Under the pieces are notes generated by a model. The model had not been told where the DNA came from, made no database searches, and worked only from the letters and a program-made list of their open reading frames with translations. From the NCBI GenBank assembly GCA_946481605.1, contig CAMLPA010000016.1:1-17643 (forward strand): a stretch of 17,643 bases of DNA, written 5' to 3'. Below, in pieces: positions 6,744 through 14,619 of this stretch. The DNA is from an uncultured Flavihumibacter sp. (lineage in GTDB: Bacteria; Bacteroidota; Bacteroidia; Chitinophagales; Chitinophagaceae). Each line of letters begins with the position of its first letter. Positions within the stretch are counted from its first letter, which is position 1. Made by a program: the position numbers and the translations under genes.

Positions 6744-7709
6744 TTAGTGTTCCCGTTGGATCAGGAAGGAGGCCAGTTTTTTTAATGGCTCTTTCCGTGC
6801 CGAAAGTACGGCAATATCTTCAAGGTGTTGTATGGCGGTGTCCAGGTATTGTTGTTTCAGGCGAAGCGCCCATTCATCCACGCCGCAATCGCGGAATACG
6901 TTCAGGACCTTTTCCACTTTATCGGCGGGATTTTCTTCCATCAACCGCACCAGTTCCTGTTTCTGCGAGGCCGTGGCCGTTTCCAGCGCGTGGATCATGA
7001 GGAAGGTCTTTTTATTGGAGAGGATGTCCCCTCCTACCTGCTTTCCGAATTTTTTGGGATCACCGAAGGCATCCAGGTAATCGTCCTGCACCTGGAAAGC
7101 GATGCCAAGGTTCCTGCCGAACTCATACAGATGATGTTGGTTGGCATCTCCCGCGCCGCCCAATACCGCTCCCATTTGCAGACTGGCGGCCAGCAGTACG
7201 GAGGTCTTCAGTTCTATCATGCGGATGTATTCGTTCAGGCTCACATAGGCTCTTTTTTCAAAATCCATATCCAGTTGCTGTCCCTCACATACTTCACGTG
7301 CCGTTTTGTTGAACAGGTACATGATTTTATGGATGTAGCCAGACTGTACTTTATTGATATGATCGTAAGCCACAACCAGCATCACATCGCCGGCAAGCAG
7401 CGCGGTGCTGTCGCCGTATTTTGTGTGCACGGTTTCCATGCCGCGGCGTAACGGCGCCTTGTCCATGATGTCATCGTGGATGAGGGTGAAATTGTGGAAC
7501 AATTCTATTGCTGTAGCCACGTGCCAGGAATCGGCGATGATGTCATCGAACAGTTCGTTGCCCATCAGGCAGGTTACGGGACGGATGCGTTTGCCGCCCA
7601 GGCCAAGAAAGTAATGGGCTGGATCATATAAGCTGGCCGGCGTTTCCGGGAAATGCCGGTGCTCAAATCTTTCCAGGAATAAACGGGTAAGTTCTTCAAA
7701 CGAGTGCAT
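6744..7709 (-). CDS. Polyprenyl diphosphate synthase (trans, short-chain type)
   Basis: This 321-residue enzyme of the trans-isoprenyl diphosphate synthase family condenses isopentenyl diphosphate with allylic diphosphates in the cytoplasm. Key motifs are GGKRIRP at 38-44, the first aspartate-rich motif DDIMD at 79-83, GDSTALLAGD near 99-108, and the second aspartate-rich motif DDYLD at 209-213 within FQVQDDYLDAFGDP. The first motif lacks the two-residue insertion of bacterial FPP synthases, and the residue five before it is F74. An aromatic residue there limits chain length, suggesting a C15-C20 product rather than the long chain needed for menaquinone (inference). Its start lies 6 bp after the rnr stop. 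Geranylgeranyl or farnesyl diphosphate synthase are both possible. Confidence 0.9.
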   Translation of the reverse strand: MHSFEELTRLFLERFEHRHFPETPASLYDPAHYFLGLGGKRIRPVTCLMGNELFDDIIADSWHVATAIELFHNFTLIHDDIMDKAPLRRGMETVHTKYGDSTALLAGDVMLVVAYDHINKVQSGYIHKIMYLFNKTAREVCEGQQLDMDFEKRAYVSLNEYIRMIELKTSVLLAASLQMGAVLGGAGDANQHHLYEFGRNLGIAFQVQDDYLDAFGDPKKFGKQVGGDILSNKKTFLMIHALETATASQKQELVRLMEENPADKVEKVLNVFRDCGVDEWALRLKQQYLDTAIQHLEDIAVLSARKEPLKKLASFLIQREH

Positions 7710-7715
7710 GTACGC

Positions 7716-9782
7716 CTATTGTTTTTTTGCTGATTTCTTTTTGCCGGGCTTTTGCTTCTGGCCGGAGGCAGGTTTCTTTTGCTGGTCTTTTTTCCTGGGG
7801 GGACGTTGTTCTTCGTTTTCATCTTTGATGGCCGAAGCGATCACCCATTCATAATCCAGTTGCCGTTTGGTGAGGTTGGCGGCCACTACTTTGATCGTTA
7901 CCTTATCGCCCATCCTGAATTTCCGGCCACTCCTTCTGCCCACCAGGGCGTAATCCGATTCCAGATGCCGGAACTCATCGTAGTCACTCAAACTGGCGAT
8001 GCTCACCAGGCCTTCGCATTTGTGTTCTACAGTTTCCACCCAGAAACCGAAGGAAGAAACGCCGGAAATAACGCCCTCAAACTCATCGCCAAGGTAATTG
8101 TGCATGTATTCTACCTGCTTGTATTTGTTGGACGCGCGTTCAGAATCCATCGCTGCACGTTCCCGTTCACTGGAGTGTTTGCATTTCTCTTCCAGGCGTT
8201 TATCGGGATGAATATTGTTGTCCAGGCATTCCTGCACAATACGGTGTACCATCACATCAGGATACCTGCGGATGGGAGAAGTGAAGTGTGCGTAATGGGA
8301 GAATCCCAGCCCATAGTGACCGATATTTCCGGTGGTATAAATCGCTTTGGCCATGGTACGGATACCAAGTTGTTCGAGCACATGCTGTTCGGGCTTCCCG
8401 TGCACAGCGGCGAGCATTCCATTGAATGAGGACGCAATTTTTTCGGGAGAAGTAAGGTCGAACCGGTGCCCGTATTTGAGCGCGAACTCCACGAATGGTT
8501 TCAGCTTCTCTTCATCGGGCTGATCGTGCACACGGTATGGGAACGGCACTTCTTTATCCTTGTGTTTGATCTCGGAAACATGCGTGGCAACCGTACGGTT
8601 CGCCAGCAACATAAACTCTTCGATCAACTGGTGCGATTCCTTACTTTCTTTCACCACAATACCAACGGGTTTACCTTTCTCATCCAGTTTAAAACGCACT
8701 TCTGTAGAAGAGAAATTGATGGCACCTTTATTGAACCTTTCTTTCCTGAATTGCTGTGCAAGCTGGTTGAGGTGCAGGATTTCCTCCGCGTATAGGCCTT
8801 CTTTTTTTTCAATAATTTCCTGCACTTCTTCGTAGGTAAACCGGTGGTCGGAATAGATCACCGTCCTGCCGATCCAGTATTTTTTCACCGTTCCCTTTTT
8901 ATCCATTTCGAACACGGCGGAGAACGCGAGCTTCTCTTCTTTTGGCCGGAGGGAACACAACACATTCGATATCTGTTCCGGTAACATGGGGTTCACCCTG
9001 TCCGGCAGGTAAACAGAAGTCGCTCTTTTATAGGCTTCTTTATCGAGTTCGGTACCGGGTTCCACATAATGACTCACATCGGCGATGTGCACCCCGATCT
9101 CATATCCAGATTTTGTTTTGCGGTAAGAGATGGCATCGTCAAAATCTTTGGCATCCACCGGATCAATAGTGAAAGTGAGTATCTTCCTGAAGTCCTTTCT
9201 TTTTTTAATCTCGGCTTTGGAAATCACATCAGGAAGACGTGCCGCTTCCTCCATTACTTCATCCGGAAAATCGAGCGGGAACCCGTTCTCCAGCAGTATT
9301 TCTTTCATGGCCGCGTCGTTGGCGTCTTCACTGCTCAGCAAACTAACCACCACGCCTTCCGGCTTTTTATTTTTTTCCCATCTGGTGATGCGTGCCACTA
9401 CCCTTTGCCCGTTCTCCGCACCATTCAACTCGGTGAGCGGAATGTAGATATCAGGCATGGGTTTATCGTTATCGGCGGTGAAGAACGCGAAGTTCCTGCT
9501 CACCTGTATGGTTCCGGTAAAGTCCGTCTGTTTCCGGCTGATCACTTCGGTAATCACGCCCTGCATCCTGCCGCTCACGGGATTGTCTTTCGTTACGTCC
9601 ACTTTTACGGTATCCCCGTTTAAAGCGGTGAGCATATCGGAAGGACGGATCATGATATCCCTTTCGAGGCCATCCACGATCACGAAGCCCATTCCGGAGC
9701 GCGACACTTCCAGTTTACCCCTGAAACTCAGTTCCGGAGCCGATCTTTTCTTGCCTGGTTTGCCTTGTTTTTTTTTCTTCAT
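7716..9782 (-). CDS. rnr: Ribonuclease R (RNB-family 3'-5' exoribonuclease)
   Basis: A 688-residue hydrolytic exoribonuclease that degrades structured RNA in the 3'-5' direction in the cytoplasm. Two cold-shock domains lie at about 20-150. The RNB catalytic domain begins at IDPVDAKDFDDA, with D207, D213, D215 and D216 as metal-binding and catalytic aspartates; HYAHFTSPIRRYPD at about 496-509 carries the conserved arginines. An S1 domain spans about 564-645 (GDEFEGVISGVSSFGF). The C-terminal tail from about 655 is lysine-rich, as in RNase R and unlike RNase II. It is shorter than the 813-residue E. coli enzyme because the N-terminal helix-turn-helix extension is absent; both termini are basic instead. 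Its ATG overlaps the lpxK TGA (ATGA at 9782-9779), which implies translational coupling. Confidence 0.95.
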   Translation of the reverse strand: MKKKKQGKPGKKRSAPELSFRGKLEVSRSGMGFVIVDGLERDIMIRPSDMLTALNGDTVKVDVTKDNPVSGRMQGVITEVISRKQTDFTGTIQVSRNFAFFTADNDKPMPDIYIPLTELNGAENGQRVVARITRWEKNKKPEGVVVSLLSSEDANDAAMKEILLENGFPLDFPDEVMEEAARLPDVISKAEIKKRKDFRKILTFTIDPVDAKDFDDAISYRKTKSGYEIGVHIADVSHYVEPGTELDKEAYKRATSVYLPDRVNPMLPEQISNVLCSLRPKEEKLAFSAVFEMDKKGTVKKYWIGRTVIYSDHRFTYEEVQEIIEKKEGLYAEEILHLNQLAQQFRKERFNKGAINFSSTEVRFKLDEKGKPVGIVVKESKESHQLIEEFMLLANRTVATHVSEIKHKDKEVPFPYRVHDQPDEEKLKPFVEFALKYGHRFDLTSPEKIASSFNGMLAAVHGKPEQHVLEQLGIRTMAKAIYTTGNIGHYGLGFSHYAHFTSPIRRYPDVMVHRIVQECLDNNIHPDKRLEEKCKHSSERERAAMDSERASNKYKQVEYMHNYLGDEFEGVISGVSSFGFWVETVEHKCEGLVSIASLSDYDEFRHLESDYALVGRRSGRKFRMGDKVTIKVVAANLTKRQLDYEWVIASAIKDENEEQRPPRKKDQQKKPASGQKQKPGKKKSAKKQ

Positions 9783-10867
9783 GAAGGTGTATTGTGGTTC
9801 ATAGGGAATTTCTCTATGAATGTAAGGATTCTGCTATTAAATTGTTCGGCTTCCCCGAATAAAATGCGGTGCTCCACAGGCAGCACGAATATGGGGAGTT
9901 CCGAAAGTTCCCTGCTGAATTTCAATAACCGTACCGCATCCTTTTCCGTGGTAAGAATAAGTTTATCGGGATTGGTGAGCGACTGGAATTTCTTTATGAT
10001 TTCCTTCAAATCATCAATAGAGAAAATATGGTGATCACCATAGGCCATCATCCAGTAAGTTTTGGTATGCTCCTGGAGGTATTGTTTCAACGGGCGTGGA
10101 TTGGCGATACCGGACACCAGCAACACTTCCGTTTCTTCTGCCAGCGGAGCGGTATTGCCTTTGATGATATGATAGGGTTCACCGTAATGGATAGCCGAAA
10201 AATAAACTTCCTGCCCTGTTGCCGGGTTTATTTCAGCCAATATTTCTTTTTTCTTTTCTGCCGAAAGATCATCGGGACATTTGGTGACCACGATGATATC
10301 TGCCCTTCGGGCGGAACGGCGCTCATCCCGCAGATCGCCGGTAGGCATGAACCAGTCCCGTGTATACAGATTGCTGTAATCCGTGAGCAGGATGTTTAAC
10401 CCGGCTTGAACGGGACGGTGCTGGAACACATCATCGAGAATGATTGCCTGCGTATCCGGCCTGTCGTGCAACAACTGGGGAATGGCAACAATGCGTTCTT
10501 CTCCCACCGCTACAGAAATGCCGGGGAATTTACGGTGGAACTGCATGGGTTCATCTCCAATCTCCAATGCGGTGGTATCAACGCCGGCCAGCGCGTAACC
10601 CTTTGTTTTTCTTTTGTAACCACGGCTCAGCGTGGCCACCTTGTATTCGTCTTTCAGCAAACGCACGATGTACTCCACCATAGGCGATTTACCCGTTCCT
10701 CCCAAGGCAAGATTGCCTACGCCGATCAGCGGCAGACTGAACCTTGCGGAACGTAAAATGCCCTTATCGTAGAGTTTGTTCCTGATAAAAATATAAATAC
10801 CGGCCAGCAGGGAGATTGGCAGCAACAACATGCGGACCGGCTTCAGCAGCGGGAAATTAAAATTCAT
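9779..10867 (-). CDS. lpxK: Tetraacyldisaccharide 4'-kinase LpxK
   Basis: A 362-residue kinase that phosphorylates the 4' position of the tetraacyldisaccharide to form lipid IVA, the sixth step of lipid A synthesis, on the cytoplasmic face of the inner membrane. A hydrophobic N-terminal helix (about 11-28) anchors it. The P-loop GNLALGGTGKSP is at 51-62. TLSRGYKRKTKGY follows at about 79-91, then IILDDVFQHRPV with D145, D146 and H150, which fits the family DDxxQHR signature, and MPTGDLRDERRSARRAD near 174-190. The length is typical. Its start overlaps the upstream folate ligase gene by 11 bp and its stop overlaps the rnr start by 4 bp. Its presence shows that the organism makes lipid A. Confidence 0.95.
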   Translation of the reverse strand: MNFNFPLLKPVRMLLLPISLLAGIYIFIRNKLYDKGILRSARFSLPLIGVGNLALGGTGKSPMVEYIVRLLKDEYKVATLSRGYKRKTKGYALAGVDTTALEIGDEPMQFHRKFPGISVAVGEERIVAIPQLLHDRPDTQAIILDDVFQHRPVQAGLNILLTDYSNLYTRDWFMPTGDLRDERRSARRADIIVVTKCPDDLSAEKKKEILAEINPATGQEVYFSAIHYGEPYHIIKGNTAPLAEETEVLLVSGIANPRPLKQYLQEHTKTYWMMAYGDHHIFSIDDLKEIIKKFQSLTNPDKLILTTEKDAVRLLKFSRELSELPIFVLPVEHRILFGEAEQFNSRILTFIEKFPMNHNTPS

Positions 10868-11426
10868 AGATGTTTTCCGGTGTGATACAGTAATTTAAAG
10901 GTACGTCAAAATCAGCGGCATCCGTGATAACGGGAACAGGTTCGAAATAAGATAATCCCAGCTTAACCACATCGGGGCGGCATTGCGCCAGGAAGCGGTC
11001 GTAATAACCTTTTCCATAACCTACCCTGTAGCCGCGTTCATCAAAACAGAGCAGTGGCACCAATACCAGGTCGATGGCTGAAGGCTCAATAACCGTCCCT
11101 TCCACCGGTTCAGGGATACCCCAGGTATTGGGTTGGTAAACGGTGTCATCGTCCACAACAATGTGTTCCATGTCATAAGAACCGGGATAAATTCGGGGAA
11201 CGGACACGACCAATTCGGGGTATTGAAACCGGAGGTAATCGAGGATATGCGTGGTATCAAATTCTTTCTTTCCCGGACCGGCCATATAGCTGTGCGCCAC
11301 ATTCAGTTCTTCGAAATACAATTGCTGGAAACGGATCAGCAGCAGGTCATCGGAACGGAGTACTTCCCTTTCTGATAAAGCGTTCCTTTTTTCAATGTAT
11401 ATTTTCCGGAGTTCTTTCTTCGTCAT
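10857..11426 (-). CDS. 5-formyltetrahydrofolate cyclo-ligase
   Basis: A 189-residue ATP-dependent enzyme (MTHFS/YgfA family) that converts 5-formyltetrahydrofolate to 5,10-methenyltetrahydrofolate, returning the storage form of folate to one-carbon metabolism in the cytoplasm. The N-terminal basic helix (MTKKELRKIYIEKRNAL) binds nucleotide phosphates. PGKKEFDT is at about 51-58, and the signature RVGYGKGYYDRFL surrounds residues 134-146. I prefer the ATG at 11426 over one at 11453. It forms an ATGA overlap with the bioD stop, places the conserved KxxLR helix at the N-terminus, and has AAGGA at a suitable distance. Its 3' end overlaps lpxK by 11 bp. Functionally it belongs with folate genes, and folK lies 5 kb away in this window. 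Confidence 0.93.
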   Translation of the reverse strand: MTKKELRKIYIEKRNALSEREVLRSDDLLLIRFQQLYFEELNVAHSYMAGPGKKEFDTTHILDYLRFQYPELVVSVPRIYPGSYDMEHIVVDDDTVYQPNTWGIPEPVEGTVIEPSAIDLVLVPLLCFDERGYRVGYGKGYYDRFLAQCRPDVVKLGLSYFEPVPVITDAADFDVPLNYCITPENIYEF

Positions 11427-12097
11427 AATATCCTTTTTAAAGTATCTCTGCAACGCATAGCTTCCGTGGCAATCACTTCCGGTGTGATGGCTGGCAGTTC
11501 AGGGAACGCAACCAGTTCGGGTAAACCGGTCCAGTTGCAGATTTCTTCCGCATAGTGGCCATAGCTTCCATTGAAAATCCAACCTTTCACTTCAATATTT
11601 TTCATCCTGCAATATTCCGCAGAAAGCATGGAGTGGTTGATGCTGCCCAGGTAATGCCTGCTCACCAGTATAGCTGGAATATTCAATTGCCTGATCATGT
11701 CCGCGACGAATTGTGTTTCGTTGAGCGGCACCATAATACCGCCTGCACCTTCAATCAACAGGTATTGTTTTCCGGAGGAATTTTTTCTGATGTGATCAAG
11801 TATGTTCCTGAAATCCTGTTCAATCTTTTTAAGATCGATCTGAATCTTTTCTTCCCTGGCAGCCCAGTGTGGGGAAGCGGGTTTCAACAAACGATAACTT
11901 TCGGGCAATATTTGTTCGGCGGGAATATCCGCTAACGCAGCCACTGTTTGCTGATCGGTACCGGGTTCCAGTCCGGCCTGAACAGGCTTCCAGTACCATG
12001 CGTTCAATGCGCGTGCTACAATCGCGGACGATACAGTTTTGCCCACATCGGTACCAATGCCCGTAATAAAGTAAGGCACAACGGTTGTTTCCTGCAT
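11423..12097 (-). CDS. bioD: Dethiobiotin synthase BioD
   Basis: A 224-residue ATP-dependent carboxylase that closes the ureido ring of dethiobiotin from 7,8-diaminopelargonic acid and CO2, the penultimate step of biotin synthesis. It has the P-loop FITGIGTDVGKT (about 10-21), the active-site lysine region WKPVQAG with K37, LLKPASPHWAA (about 70-80), and EGAGGIMVPL from E116. The start at 12097 was chosen because the 25 codons upstream only antisense and overlap the 3' end of rsmD, and the P-loop then sits at its normal distance. Only 1 bp separates it from the rsmD stop, and its TGA overlaps the ATG of the folate ligase. No other biotin gene is present, so the pathway is split in this genome. 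Confidence 0.93.
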   Translation of the reverse strand: MQETTVVPYFITGIGTDVGKTVSSAIVARALNAWYWKPVQAGLEPGTDQQTVAALADIPAEQILPESYRLLKPASPHWAAREEKIQIDLKKIEQDFRNILDHIRKNSSGKQYLLIEGAGGIMVPLNETQFVADMIRQLNIPAILVSRHYLGSINHSMLSAEYCRMKNIEVKGWIFNGSYGHYAEEICNWTGLPELVAFPELPAITPEVIATEAMRCRDTLKRIL

Positions 12098-12098
12098 A

Positions 12099-12638
12099 TT
12101 ACCGGTTGATGAAGAATGAGAATACGGTGGTGCCATAGTTCCGTTCCTGCACGAACAGCGGATAGCCCTCATAGTTGTTCCGCGGCGTATGTTCCAGGAT
12201 GAACCAGCCGTTGGGCTTCAGGAGTTTTTTCTCCACCACTTTCACCGGCAGCAGGTCGATCGTTTCCAGCGCATACGGTGGGCCCGCGAAGATGAGATCG
12301 TATTGCTCCTGGCACAGGTCCATGAATTTGAACACTTCACTTTTCACCACATCAAGGTGCTTCAGCCCAAGTTCAGCCGCTGTTTTTTTGATAAAAGCGT
12401 GCATGGTGGGGTCTTTCTCCACAATGGTCTGGTCAACTGCGCCACGGGAGCCCAGTTCGTAACTGATGCTACCAGTGCCCCCGAAAAGATCCAGCGTTTT
12501 GATGCCTTCTATTTCAATGTTATTCTGAATGATGTTGAAAAGCCCCTCTTTCGCGATATCGGTGGTGGGACGGGTATAGGGCATTTTAGCGGGAGGACTT
12601 ACTTTTCTTCCGCCTAAGCTACCGCTGATGATACGCAT
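12099..12638 (-). CDS. rsmD: 16S rRNA (guanine(966)-N(2))-methyltransferase RsmD, atypical catalytic motif
   Basis: A 179-residue Rossmann-fold methyltransferase of the RsmD family, which methylates G966 of 16S rRNA (E. coli numbering) during 30S assembly. The N-terminal signature MRIISGSLGGRKV and TRPTTDIAKEGLFN (about 22-35) are typical, and the SAM motif LDLFGGTGS is at 49-57. The acidic motif VEKD at 73-76 should bind the SAM ribose. The catalytic motif, normally (D/N)PP(Y/F), reads GPPY here with G119, encoded by GGC where GAC would give Asp. Everything else looks intact, so this may be a tolerated variant, a loss of activity or a sequencing error. The start overlaps the DUF3822 gene by 25 bp; the next gene, bioD, follows after 1 bp. 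Confidence 0.92.
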   Translation of the reverse strand: MRIISGSLGGRKVSPPAKMPYTRPTTDIAKEGLFNIIQNNIEIEGIKTLDLFGGTGSISYELGSRGAVDQTIVEKDPTMHAFIKKTAAELGLKHLDVVKSEVFKFMDLCQEQYDLIFAGPPYALETIDLLPVKVVEKKLLKPNGWFILEHTPRNNYEGYPLFVQERNYGTTVFSFFINR

Positions 12639-13486
12639 AATGCCAGTTTAGATATGGTATGAAAATAATGTGCGGGGTATTGGCTGAATTCTTCTGTATG
12701 CTCTACCCCGGAAGGCTTTTCCGCAAAACGTGTTTCCCGGAAATACTTGCTGATCTCCTGTTCCAGCGCGGAGTCCATTTCCACCATACCGCTCAATACG
12801 ACCGGAATGGTTTCCGCATCCAGCCCGAACTGCTGGCGGATATTGAGCAGGAAGTAAGCCGCTTCTACGCCATTGCCGCAAGGGTATGACTGCATGAGTT
12901 GAAGTTTTCCACACAGTGTAAGCTGAACCGTCATTCTGCCAGCGCCAATCACGACTTCCATTTCATCCTGAACGGGATTGACAGCATTGAACCGGGCCAT
13001 TACGGAATAAATATGTGTGGCGGATTCTTCTCCGAAACGGGAACCGATGAGGTCGTACAAAGAAGAAGGTACCCGGTACACACAATAGAAGCCACATTTT
13101 TCTACCAGTTCATTGATCACGTCTCCATCGGGAAGATCGCCTGAAACCGTGTTCAGTACCAATTCCTGGATGGAAGGATCGTGTAATTCCTCGGGAAAAA
13201 GCATGGCATCACTGGTATTAAAACAAATCCATACCGCACGGTATTGTTTCCTGATCCATTCGTGGGTGAGCAGGAAATCTTCCAACTGGCGGTAAATCTC
13301 TTCGAACGATTCAGGCAACTGGTAATGTTCCAGCCCGGTGAGCAGTTGTTTTTCACCATTGTACACGGCGAGTGTAACCGATCTGCCCCCGATCTCGAGG
13401 AGGAGGTGGCGGTCGTGTTCCTGGCCACCTTCCCTGAACGGGTTGCCTATTTTGAAAGAAGGGATCAATTCAATACTGCTGGTCAT
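12614..13486 (-). CDS. DUF3822 family protein
   Basis: A 290-residue protein of the DUF3822 family, known to me from Bacteroidota next to rsmD; its function is not established. There is no signal peptide or membrane helix, so it is probably cytoplasmic. Two regions resemble the actin/Hsp70/PilM fold: HLLLEIGGRSVTLAVYNG (about 27-44), like a phosphate-1 hairpin, and MEVVIGAGRMTVQLTLCGKL followed by PVVLSGMVE, like the phosphate-2 and adenosine regions. The canonical aspartate and glycine residues are degenerate, so ATP binding is doubtful (inference). It overlaps rsmD by 25 bp, which couples their translation. Its ATG lies 23 bp after the ABC permease stop; TAATATTG just upstream is one base from a -7 box but lacks a -33 partner. 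Confidence 0.8.
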   Translation of the reverse strand: MTSSIELIPSFKIGNPFREGGQEHDRHLLLEIGGRSVTLAVYNGEKQLLTGLEHYQLPESFEEIYRQLEDFLLTHEWIRKQYRAVWICFNTSDAMLFPEELHDPSIQELVLNTVSGDLPDGDVINELVEKCGFYCVYRVPSSLYDLIGSRFGEESATHIYSVMARFNAVNPVQDEMEVVIGAGRMTVQLTLCGKLQLMQSYPCGNGVEAAYFLLNIRQQFGLDAETIPVVLSGMVEMDSALEQEISKYFRETRFAEKPSGVEHTEEFSQYPAHYFHTISKLALCVSSAVA

Positions 13487-13509
13487 GCTGCAATATTACG
13501 AATTTAGGG

Positions 13510-14616
13510 CTACTCCCACTTGAACAACTTCACGGCAGCGGCATACACCAAAACGATCCAGATGCCCAGCGCACCGAGTTGTTTGCCACAATCCACCAAG
13601 TGCATCCCTTCAAATGCGACGTTGCGCATAGCATCGTTGAGGTAGGTCAACGGCAGCACCCTGCAAAACGGCTGCAGCCAGGCGGGGAAAGCGTCGATGG
13701 AGAAAAAAGTACCTGCCAGCAGGAACTGTGGCATAGTTACAATATTGGCGATGGGCGGCACGGCCGATTCGTTCTTTGCGATGCCGCTCACTACAAAGCC
13801 GAAGCCCATAAAAACGAACAGTCCGATCAGGCTCAGTACCAGCAATTCAACAAAAGTAACCCATCCATGCACCAGCGTGAACTGGAAGAAAAAATGTCCC
13901 ACCAGCAAAATCACTACAGCCGTTGAAAGCTGGAAGATCACCCGGCTGATGCCCTCTCCCACCAGGATGGAAGTGCGGGTAACCGGTGTGGCGAAAAACC
14001 TTTTGAGCACAAGCGTTTGCCGCAGCCCAATAAAGAGGAACGCCACCCCAAAAACACCTGCACTCAGTAAGGAGAAGCCTAGTTGGCCCGGAAGAATAAA
14101 GTCAATGGTACGGTACACCCGTCCTTTAATCGCCTGAGATGCCACTTCCACCTGGGCGATGGTGGGGCGGTTCGGGAACAGCGCCGCGTTCAGTCCGCTG
14201 ATCTTTCCCTCCAGCAAAGAACGCAATACCTGCACCTGTTGCGGGTTCACCGCATCGGAAGTGAGGATACTTATTTTATAAGATGAATCGCCCGCCTTCG
14301 GCGGAATGATGTTCAGCAACGCAGTCATTCGTCCTTTCTGCAATTCTTCCATCATCGAAGCGTAGGTGCCGGATTGTATATTGAGCCCTTTCAAATCCTT
14401 CAACGACTGAAACACAATATTACTGGTATCTGAGGCAGGATCGAAGCCTACTTTCAACGACACTTTGCCACCGCTTCCGAGGAAGCCAAACACCAATATA
14501 AAGATCAAGGGAAAACCGAGGCTGAACACGACGGTGGAAGGACTTCTGAAAATAGCGCGCAGACTCGCTTTCGCGACGGCCATCGTGGCCCTTACCTGGC
14601 TGTATTGTTTACTCAT
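13510..14616 (-). CDS. ABC-2 type transporter permease
   Basis: A 368-residue membrane protein of the ABC-2 permease superfamily (ABC2_membrane_3-like, related to DrrB/YhgE-type exporters). One N-terminal helix at about 27-47 is followed by an extracytoplasmic domain of about 120 residues (48-165). Five or so further helices follow, starting at LPGQLGFSLLSAGVFGVAF. The motif TPVTRTSILVGEGISRV and the final LPLTYLNDAMRNV segment are typical of drug and lipid exporters. Substrate is unknown. No nucleotide-binding subunit is encoded next to it; the upstream neighbour is sppA (3 bp gap) and the downstream one a DUF3822 gene. The ATPase must be elsewhere, or this copy is an orphan. Confidence 0.87.
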   Translation of the reverse strand: MSKQYSQVRATMAVAKASLRAIFRSPSTVVFSLGFPLIFILVFGFLGSGGKVSLKVGFDPASDTSNIVFQSLKDLKGLNIQSGTYASMMEELQKGRMTALLNIIPPKAGDSSYKISILTSDAVNPQQVQVLRSLLEGKISGLNAALFPNRPTIAQVEVASQAIKGRVYRTIDFILPGQLGFSLLSAGVFGVAFLFIGLRQTLVLKRFFATPVTRTSILVGEGISRVIFQLSTAVVILLVGHFFFQFTLVHGWVTFVELLVLSLIGLFVFMGFGFVVSGIAKNESAVPPIANIVTMPQFLLAGTFFSIDAFPAWLQPFCRVLPLTYLNDAMRNVAFEGMHLVDCGKQLGALGIWIVLVYAAAVKLFKWE

Positions 14617-14619
14617 GTA

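Noticed and set aside
7752..9804. Long plus-strand open frames (up to about 225 codons) opposite rnr
   Set aside because: They are antisense to intact RNase R catalytic and S1 domains, show no recognisable family and vanish outside the coding frame's base bias.
11427..11453. Upstream ATG at 11453 for the folate cyclo-ligase
   Set aside because: It lies deep inside bioD; the ATG at 11426 has AAGGA upstream, an ATGA overlap and the family-typical N-terminus.
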